Source: Beta vulgaris subsp. vulgaris
Lineage: Eukaryota; Streptophyta; Magnoliopsida; Caryophyllales; Amaranthaceae
NCBI RefSeq assembly: GCF_026745355.1
Contig: NC_079210.1
Span: 2,356,294-2,420,293 of the forward strand
Length of the DNA stretch: 64,000 bases
Reading direction: 5' to 3'
Made by a program: the position numbers and the translations under genes. Position 1 is the stretch's first letter. Every line of letters starts with the position of its first letter. A model generated the notes under the pieces. That model made no database searches. It worked only from the letters and a program-made list of their open reading frames with translations, and was not told where the DNA came from. Shown in pieces: positions 56,538 through 64,000 of this stretch.

Positions 56538-59500
56538 ATGGCAAACCACTACCTGTATTTTCTTCTATGGTTATCATCATTCATGTCTTCCCAAATCTTC
56601 GGATCGTTTTCGCTTAGTATGATCAATGCAACCCATCCTTTAATAGATGGGGACACTTTAGTTTCAGCAAGCGGTAACTTTGAGCTTGGATTCTTCACAC
56701 CTGGCAATTCTGATAAACGGTACGTTGGTATCTGGTATAAGAAAATACCTGTCCAAACTGTAGTTTGGGTAGCCAATCGTGAGGCTCCACTCGAGGCACT
56801 CGTGAGTTCCTCCTCAGCAGCCATGCTTAGACTCACTAGTGAGTCTGTCCTGGAGCTTATTAATGGCACAAATGCTGTTATTTGGGCAACCAACTTGACA
56901 AGAGCTCTGAAGAATCCAGTTGCTGAGCTTTTAGACTCGGGAAATCTTATCATAAAAGCAAAGGATAACAATGAAGAAGAATTTGATGGGATTTTGTGGC
57001 AGAGCTTTGATTATCCATGTGACATTCAGCTGCCAGGGATGAAGCTGGGTAAGGATTTGATTAGAGGGCTTGACCAGTACCTGACTTCTTGGAGAAATAG
57101 CGATGATCCTTCGCTGGGAAGCTATACATATCGTCTTGATTACCATGGTTACCCTCAACCAGTCCTGATGAAAGGCGTAGTAGAGCAGTATAGGAATGGA
57201 CCCTGGAATGGAATTAGGTTCAGTGGAAATCCTAGTCTAAAGCCTAACCCTTTCTTCACTTTCAAGTTTGTCATGAACTCCAAGGCAACGTACTATGTAT
57301 ATGATCTTCTTAATAGCTCGGTCATTTCTCATAGGCTCTTGAACCCATATGGAACCATGCAAAGGCTTGTTTGGAGTGATCATGTACAAGGATGGGTAAT
57401 GTACTTAACCGCGCAGTCTGATAATTGCGATACATATTCTTTGTGCGGTAAGTTTGGAAGTTGTAACATTGCCAACTCCCCTGAATGTGGGTGTTTGAGA
57501 GGTTTCAGACCAAAATCACCTAATGATTGGAATTCTGGTGATTGGTCGGATGGGTGTGTAAGGAAGGCCCCGTTGAGTTGTAATCGAGGAGACAGGTTTG
57601 TCAAGTATACCAATGTCAAGTTGCCTGATACGCAATATTCTTGGTATAACACGAGCATGACCCTCAATGAATGCAAGAGTCACTGCTTGCTGAATTGCTC
57701 CTGTGTAGCATATGCTAGTTTGGATGTGAGAAATGGGGGAAGTGGGTGTTTTATTTGGATTGATGTCCTGATCGATATAAAGATCTACCCAAAGAATGGT
57801 CAAGACCTCTATGTAAAACTGAATGCTTCTGAATTAGGTACTTAAGACCCTAGTCAGTTCAATTGTCATAATCAAAAACTGCTTGTTGGCCCGATGGTTA
57901 ACTCTATTGTTTTGTCTATGACAGGGAAGCGGAAAAGGCGAATCTGGATCATGTTAAGCTCAATTTTTGTTGCTATAACAGTCCTAGTTTTGACAACAAC
58001 ACTCTTTTTATGGAAGAAAATGAGATTTTGGAGAAAAGGTAGATTTCTTTCTTTTCGTCATTTGCTAAAATAAACGATGGTTTCTTTCTAATTTGGGAAG
58101 CATCAGTTTAACTAAGCACTTGAGTTTACATTATGGCATGATTTTCCACTTGCAGGAAAATCTAGAGAAAGTTACATAGTTAGTGATAGAGAGAATGCAG
58201 AACCCGAGTTACCATTATTTGACATCAGTCTGATAGCTCAGGCTACTAATAATTTTTCGGATGAAAATAGGATTGGTGAAGGCGGTTTTGGCCCTGTATA
58301 TAAGGTATGATAAGCTTCTAATATGCATATATGTATGAACAAACAATATGATTGCTATGTGAATGAAAGAAAAAAAATCTCCATTATGTTAAAAGGAAAA
58401 ATCTTATAATTTATAGGGTATACTGAAAGGAGGACAAGAGATAGCAGTGAAGAGGCTTTCTAAAGAATCAAGGCAAGGACTTGACGAGTTCAAGACTGAA
58501 GTTATATGTATCGCGAAGTTGCAGCACAGAAACCTTGTAAAACTCTTGGGATGTTGCATTGAAGGAGAAGAGCGGATGCTTGTGTATGAATACATGAGCA
58601 ACAAAAGTTTGGATTACTTCATCTTCGGTTAGAACTTCCCACGACTTTCCTAGTTAAAGCATTTTTTTTTGTATTCCAATCTTGTATATTTCATTTCACT
58701 TGCTTTTCTGTATTAACACAAAAACTTAAATTGGTTCAGATGATATTACAAGTAAATCATTGGAATGGCCCAAGCGGTTTGAGATTATCAAAGGGATAAC
58801 TCGTGGCCTTCTTTATTTGCATCAAGATTCAAGGTTGAGAATCGTTCATAGAGATCTTAAGGCTGGTAATATCCTACTAGACTCAGAACTGAATCCGAAA
58901 ATTTCTGATTTTGGCATGGCAAGGAGTTTTGAAGGAGACGAATGTGAAGTAAAGACCAACAAAGTGGTTGGAACCTAGTAAGATTATATCACCTCTTTGT
59001 TTCTTTTTTATTCTGCTTGCCATATGCTAATATTATGTGATGTTCCTCCTGTTCTGTCAGCGGATACATGTCTCCAGAATATGCAATAGACGGGCTCTTT
59101 TCAGTAAAATCAGACGTGTTTAGCTTTGGGGTACTAGTGCTAGAAACCATTAGTAGTAAGAGAAACAGAGGGTTCAATCATCCAGATCACTACCATAACC
59201 TCCTTGGACATGTAAGAATTCCTTTCATCTTCTCCTTTTTCCTTGATGCTTGTTAGTTCTGTTACTCGAACTCAGGTATTTATGTAAAAATAAGGATACA
59301 TGTCCAAGTATTAGACTTCCGCCATTTAATATATTTTCATATAAATTTTTCTCAAAGTTTCAAGTGTCTGTACGGATTGTACCTATCTGAGTCGGCCATT
59401 TAAGATATGTTGAGATAACACGGGTACTTGAAGTAAAATGAAATGTCTTTTTCTTGAGCAGTTCATAGCCAATGCAAAGTTCCTGTTTTTCTATGCATTC

Positions 59501-60044
59501 TGTTACACTTTATAATTTTAGCTTTGATCCAAAACTAAGACTAGATGCCAATAGAACAACCCGGGAAAAGAGAACACGAAACATCGAAATTGTTTGGTAT
59601 ATCCAACAGTGTTTGAAAAGGCAAATCCAGATCAAACAGACAATCAACCCTTTTCTTGATCCATATCTTTCTGATCTGCAGTCCTGGAACCTGATGTTAA
59701 CTTTCAGAATTTCTGTCTATTATATTGTCTAGGCATGGAGACTTTTTAAAGAAGGTTTGGCTTTGGAACTTGTTGATCCATCAATAGTGGCCTCCTGCAA
59801 TGCATCCCAGGTACTGAGATGCATACACATAGGCTTGCTATGCGTGCAACGAAGCCCGGATGATCGCCCCAGCATGCCGTCTGTTATTGTAATGTTAGAT
59901 AATGATGTTGAATTGCCTCAACCGAAGACGCCTGCATTTTTCATTGAAAGGGAGCTCCTGGACAAAGATTCCTTAACAAGTGCTACTGTATCTGAATCAC
60001 ATTGCAGCAATGAGATGAGTATAACTGTAGTATCTGGCAGATAA
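56538..60044 (+). CDS. G-type lectin S-receptor-like Ser/Thr kinase
   Basis: Seven exons in phase: 56538-57837, 57925-58038, 58156-58304, 58417-58627, 58740-58977, 59061-59211 and 59733-60044, giving 824 residues. A signal peptide (to about residue 25) leads to a mannose-binding B-lectin domain ([26 protein letters not shown]). An S-locus glycoprotein region ([11 protein letters not shown]) and an EGF/PAN cysteine-rich region ([21 protein letters not shown]) follow. Exon 2 encodes the single membrane span. The kinase has the glycine loop [15 protein letters not shown]-type [25 protein letters not shown] and [11 protein letters not shown]; all catalytic residues are present, so it should be an active RD kinase. 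It ends with a DUF3403-like tail (MSITVVSGR). Relatives act in surface perception; its ligand cannot be told from sequence. Confidence 0.96.
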
Positions 60045-60061
60045 CATTTCTTATACTTCTA

Positions 60062-60320
60062 CTCCCTCCGTTTCATTTTAATCTACACACTTACACTTTT
60101 TACGCATGCCAATGTAAAACTTTGAGGACATATATCTTTAGTTTTGTATTTTTAAAAATTATAAAAAGTACATATTAATAAAATACATATTAAGACGAAT
60201 CTAACAAGATCCCACATGACTATGTTTTTATTCACGTATAAATCACAAACGAGGGTCAAAGTGCAACTTGTGAATAGTGTAAAATGTCAAAGTGTGTAGA
60301 TTAATATGAAACGGAGGGAG
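60062..60320. mobile_element. Stowaway-type MITE downstream of receptor kinase
   Basis: CTCCCTCCGTTTC and GAAACGGAGGGAG ends with TA at 60060-60061 and 60321-60322. It begins 17 bp after the kinase stop codon, so it probably lies in the 3' UTR. Confidence 0.9.
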
Positions 60321-60491
60321 TATCATATAACTAGTTTTTAGACCAGTGCAAAATGCGCGGGAAGTTGTTTGCTTACTTACTAATATGGTTTGATTGCAAT
60401 GTATAAAAATTAGTCTTACTGTTTTGTGATAATAGCATGTTCTTTTATTGAATTATGTTATATTTATACTATGTTTGATAATAATGATATT

Positions 60492-63400
60492 GTATTTTTT
60501 TTTGATAAATTGGTCCCTTTTATTTATTCAGGATAGAGGTTACATAATACATTCATCTATTTAGGGAAATACATAGCAATTTAAAACTGCCCTACAAAGA
60601 TGAATAACAAGCGAATTACAGCCATGCTACAAACTCATCCGCTCTTGAGAGACCTTGCTTTGCTAGGAGATCCGCTACCACATTTGATTCACGACTTTTG
60701 TATGAGATTTCAATCCCAGAGTCGCATCTCATAGCATTTCGGATGTAGTTGATGACAAAGTTTAAGTTCCAAGGCCCATCTGAATTTCCATTACACCAAC
60801 TGACAGCATTGAGAGAGTCCGATTCCACCATCATTTTTGCACCTGAGAGGCATCCTATGGACGAAGATAATTTGATGGCTCTTTGGATTGCAAACATTTC
60901 AGCATGATTTATTTCCATAAAAGGAATGGGGCTTGAAAAGAGACAAAGAAACCTGCCATGACAGTCTCTCAAAACACCTCCAATGGCCGATTTTGAGCAA
61001 GTTAATTTCAGAGACGCATCTACGTTCCACTTGAAGCAAGAGAGACCTGGGGGAGACCATGGAATTGGAGCTTTGGGAATGCGAGATGAAGAGACTGCCG
61101 GGGACCAGTCCAGGCATTGGGGGAATATTAGCACTTCATTCGGCCCATAGGGGAATGGGTCATCCCATCCCTTGATCCACCAACAGAGGCGGAGAATAAC
61201 CAGGTCCTGAAGTTGGGCCATTGAACTATAGATATTCTCGAAGCATCGGCTATTTCTTTCTTTCCATACCGTCCACATAATGATGAGAAAGCTTGCAACC
61301 CAGACTTTTTTGAAGAACCTACCCTTTTTCGGCGGAGTCCATTGATCAAAAGCATCACGAGGGGAAGAAGGAAAGGACCAGTGCACATTCCAAACCGAGA
61401 GCCACCAACACCACAAGGACCAAGCCATCGGACATTGCAAAAAAATATGGTCACACGACTCTTGGGATGCATTACAGAAGACACAGTGGGAAAGTGCAAT
61501 ATCAATAATTCCCAATCGGACTAAGCGGTCCTTTGTATTGAGTTTCCTTAATAGCGCAAGCCAGGTGAAAATCTCCACTCTATGGGGGACTAAACCCCGC
61601 CATATTCCTGGAACCACCGTATTAGGACAATGAGCATCTACTTTAGCCAATTCGAAACAAAAGGATTTAACTGAGAACCATCCTTTTTTATGAGGTGACC
61701 ATGAGAAGGAATCTTCATCTTGAGGGGAGAGATGAACTTGTGAGAGAGATTGATGAAGCGCCTGGTGCTCCACCATGTCTTGAGGCCGCAGATTTCGCCT
61801 CCAAATTAGAGTCCATTTCCATCCAAGACCATCCCAAAAGCAATTTTCGGCAACCGTAGCATTTTTCGAGTTTGCGATCAAATATAATCTAGGGCACCTG
61901 ACTTTAAGGGGGATTTCACCAATCCAAGTATCATGCCAGAAAGACGAGGCAAGCCCGTTTCCGATTCTTTTTCGGATGCTTGAGATGATGAGAGCCTTTG
62001 ATTGTGGGTTTGTCATAAGAGCTGAAACAAGGCCCTTCCAGGGCCCACAACTAAGTGGGATACATAAATCACGAAGATTAAAATTGGGCCCGTACCTGTA
62101 TTTTTCTGAGATGATGGATCTCCATAGTGAGTTAGGGTCTGTCAAGAATCTCCAAAGCCATTTGGCCATAAGGCCCAAATTTTTTGTTTTCGGATTACCG
62201 AAACCCAGCCCACCGAGAGCTTTTGGGGCTTCAAGAAGAGGCCATGCTGCCGACGCTAATCGCTTCTTTTCTAGGGAGCCGCTCCAGAAAAATTGACATT
62301 GAATCTGCTTTATTTTTTCAATGACGCCCATGGGAGCAGGATATATCGACATGAAATATAAGGGCAAGCTTGAGAGTGAAGCTTTAATCAATATAGCACG
62401 TCCTCCCTGGGATAATAGTCTGCCCTTCCAAGATGATAATTTTTGCCTCATTCTATCAATAACCGGGTCCCATAGTGCAAGGCGTGAGTTGATTCCTCCA
62501 ATTGGGAGCCCCAAATAGGTGAATGGAATTGAGCCCTTTTTGCATAAAAGTGATTTCGCAGCTTGGTCTAGCCATTGATCCCCCACATTTATCCCCATTA
62601 TCGAGCTTTTATGAAAGTTAACCTGGAGGCCCGAAGAGAGTTGAAAGAGTATTAGGACCGATTTAATGTTCATCAAAGATTGTATATCCGGTGGGCAGAA
62701 GACAAGTGTATCGTCGGCGTATTGGAGGTGTGAGACCTTGGAGCCGTTGCGGCAGATTCCGATGCCCTCCCATAAGTGTAATGAGATTGCCTTTTGAAAT
62801 AGAAGGCTCAAAGGTTCTACAGCTATGTTAAAGAGGAAGGGGGATAGTGGGTCCCCCTGCCGAAGGCCTCGCTGGAGTTTAAACACCTCCGTAGGTGAGC
62901 CATTAATCAATATTGATGCCGATGCTGTCATCATACAGGAGCATATCCATTTCCTCCATTTCAAAGGAAATTTCATTTGATCTAATACCCATTCAAGGTA
63001 CCGCCATGAGATACTATCAAACGCCTTGTGGAAATCAAGTTTCATCAACGTTGCCTTGGTTTTGTTTTTCTTGCATGACTCAATAGTTTCACTAGCTATT
63101 AACACCCCATCAAGAATTTGCCTCCCCTTGATGAACGATGATTGTTGCGGGCCAATGATTGTGCTCATAACCTTTTGGAGGCGCCTTGCTAGTAGCTTTG
63201 CAATGATTTTGTATGTGCATCCAACCATACTTATTGGTCGATAATCCTTAAAGTCCGAAGGATTATCCACCTTAGGTATAAGAGAGATGAAAGCCGTGTT
63301 GCATCCACGGGGTAAAGAAGCTGAATCCCAAAACTCCTGCACAATTTCATAAAAGTCAGTTTTTATTACATCCCATGCACTTTTGATGAATTTAAAGTTA

Positions 63401-64000
63401 AATCCATCCGGGCCCGGGGCTTTAGAGCCGTCACAGGATGCGACCGCATCATCAATTTCAGAATGAGTGAATTTTTCGACGAGGATTTGGGCTTGTTCTT
63501 GACTGAGATGCTTGAAGTTCAGTCCATTGAATATGGGTCTGTTGCTACTGCTTTCGTGGAAGATTTTTTTGAAGAAGTTCACGGCCTCTCGTTTTATGGT
63601 CTCTGGATCTTCAATGGTTTCATCTTCCACCTTGATGCGCTCAATACAATTCTGCCTTCTTCTCATTGTTGCGATTGTATGGAAATAGCGAGTATTCTTG
63701 TCGCCCTCCTTTAGCCACTTTGATCTAGAGTTTTGGGCCCAATACGACTCTCTTATTTTTAGCCATTGCCAGAGATCAAGTTGGGCTTGCTTCCTTGCGG
63801 ATACTTCATTAACCTCCAATCTTCTTTCATCAGCTATTCGGTCCAACTCTTGGATCCTGCTCTCCAATTCATCGATTTTTTCATGAATTTTCCCGAAGTC
63901 AGCTTTGTTCCATGCCTTGAGGTTGAGTTTCACGTTCTTCAATTTATCAGTTATTGAGTTGTTTTTTGGATCTTTCCATGAGTCCTGGATGATTTTAAGA
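60492..64000 (-). mobile_element. RRM-family LINE, 3' part, runs off window
   Basis: The A tail appears as a T run at about 60492-60500. The 3' UTR is about 115 bp. The ORF2 frame is open to the right window edge. It is closely related to the LINE at 4641-13728 (shared FSSPIPF, KAPGPDGFNF, SLPRGCNTA). The upstream half and the target duplication lie outside the window. Confidence 0.9.
60616..64000 (-). CDS. LINE ORF2, RT-RNase H part (partial at window edge)
   Basis: More than 1,120 residues read without a stop from the window edge to 60616. Reverse transcriptase motifs are SKAPGPDGFNFKF, DYRPISMVGCTYKIIAKLL, LDFHKAFDSISW, RQGDPLSPFLF and YADDTLVFC. The zf-RVT part has CVFCNASQESCDHIFLQC. 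The RNase H part has NVDAS, NHAEMFAIQRA and VESDSLNAV, and ends QGLSRADEFVAWL. The endonuclease lies beyond 64000. With no frame break in 3.4 kb it is far better preserved than its relative at 4.6-13.7 kb and may be young. Confidence 0.93.
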   Translation of the reverse strand, partial: LKIIQDSWKDPKNNSITDKLKNVKLNLKAWNKADFGKIHEKIDELESRIQELDRIADERRLEVNEVSARKQAQLDLWQWLKIRESYWAQNSRSKWLKEGDKNTRYFHTIATMRRRQNCIERIKVEDETIEDPETIKREAVNFFKKIFHESSSNRPIFNGLNFKHLSQEQAQILVEKFTHSEIDDAVASCDGSKAPGPDGFNFKFIKSAWDVIKTDFYEIVQEFWDSASLPRGCNTAFISLIPKVDNPSDFKDYRPISMVGCTYKIIAKLLARRLQKVMSTIIGPQQSSFIKGRQILDGVLIASETIESCKKNKTKATLMKLDFHKAFDSISWRYLEWVLDQMKFPLKWRKWICSCMMTASASILINGSPTEVFKLQRGLRQGDPLSPFLFNIAVEPLSLLFQKAISLHLWEGIGICRNGSKVSHLQYADDTLVFCPPDIQSLMNIKSVLILFQLSSGLQVNFHKSSIMGINVGDQWLDQAAKSLLCKKGSIPFTYLGLPIGGINSRLALWDPVIDRMRQKLSSWKGRLLSQGGRAILIKASLSSLPLYFMSIYPAPMGVIEKIKQIQCQFFWSGSLEKKRLASAAWPLLEAPKALGGLGFGNPKTKNLGLMAKWLWRFLTDPNSLWRSIISEKYRYGPNFNLRDLCIPLSCGPWKGLVSALMTNPQSKALIISSIRKRIGNGLASSFWHDTWIGEIPLKVRCPRLYLIANSKNATVAENCFWDGLGWKWTLIWRRNLRPQDMVEHQALHQSLSQVHLSPQDEDSFSWSPHKKGWFSVKSFCFELAKVDAHCPNTVVPGIWRGLVPHRVEIFTWLALLRKLNTKDRLVRLGIIDIALSHCVFCNASQESCDHIFLQCPMAWSLWCWWLSVWNVHWSFPSSPRDAFDQWTPPKKGRFFKKVWVASFLIIMWTVWKERNSRCFENIYSSMAQLQDLVILRLCWWIKGWDDPFPYGPNEVLIFPQCLDWSPAVSSSRIPKAPIPWSPPGLSCFKWNVDASLKLTCSKSAIGGVLRDCHGRFLCLFSSPIPFMEINHAEMFAIQRAIKLSSSIGCLSGAKMMVESDSLNAVSWCNGNSDGPWNLNFVINYIRNAMRCDSGIEISYKSRESNVVADLLAKQGLSRADEFVAWL

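Noticed and set aside
59472..59732. 86-codon frame inside receptor-kinase intron 6
   Set aside because: No kinase or other domain; the kinase sequence is continuous from exon 6 to exon 7 without it.

Overview
This is a TE-dense stretch of a flowering-plant nuclear genome. Genes are spliced with GT-AG introns plus one GC-AG intron, intergenic DNA is AT-rich, and nested LINEs, Copia and Gypsy LTRs, Helitrons and MITEs fill most of the space. Two clues point to Caryophyllales, plausibly the beet/spinach/quinoa group (inference, not proof). The LINEs at both ends resemble the RRM-bearing BNR subclade described from beet. A small plastid rpl2 insertion near 56.0 kb reads straight through the position of the rpl2 intron, which Caryophyllales have lost. 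Base 7 is an N.

Layout. 1-4.35 kb: an inverted pair of LTR-like arms, one split by a 2.9 kb solo LTR (TSD GCCAC). 4.64-13.73 kb: a decayed RRM-type LINE on the minus strand with a 14-bp TSD, split by a 2.5 kb solo LTR (TSD TGCAG). 14.41-14.88 kb: a Helitron-like minisatellite element, with a sister copy at 34.30-34.84 kb. 15.4-17.5 kb: a frameshifted BURP-domain gene whose N-terminal half holds ten VDSRNFFVP-type repeats. A 660-bp MULE-type MITE sits directly before its ATG and an LTR retrotransposon begins at its stop codon. 17.5-20.0 kb: that small minus-strand LTR element, hosting a SINE-like sequence and a Helitron. 21.2-26.7 kb: a nine-exon branched-chain aminotransferase gene (minus), with four MITEs in its first intron. 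27.9-34.1 kb: a Copia element (minus, TSD GTTTA) with several frameshifts. 35.8-43.4 kb: a decayed plus-strand LINE split by a 1.4 kb solo LTR. 44.70-50.31 kb: a full-length LINE with both ORFs open, an ATGA overlap and a perfect 16-bp TSD. 51.0-54.6 kb: a four-exon chloroplast ClpS1 gene. 56.5-60.0 kb: a seven-exon G-type lectin S-receptor-like kinase. 60.5 kb to the edge: the 3' part of another RRM-type LINE (minus) with ORF2 open beyond the window.

The host genes are unrelated in function: amino-acid metabolism (BCAT), chloroplast proteolysis (ClpS1), surface perception (receptor kinase) and a secreted BURP protein. There is no operon or obvious cluster. The main story is transposon activity at different ages, including insertions that define both ends of the BURP reading frame and one LINE that looks recently mobile. 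Exon boundaries were placed by eye from splice signals and protein continuity.
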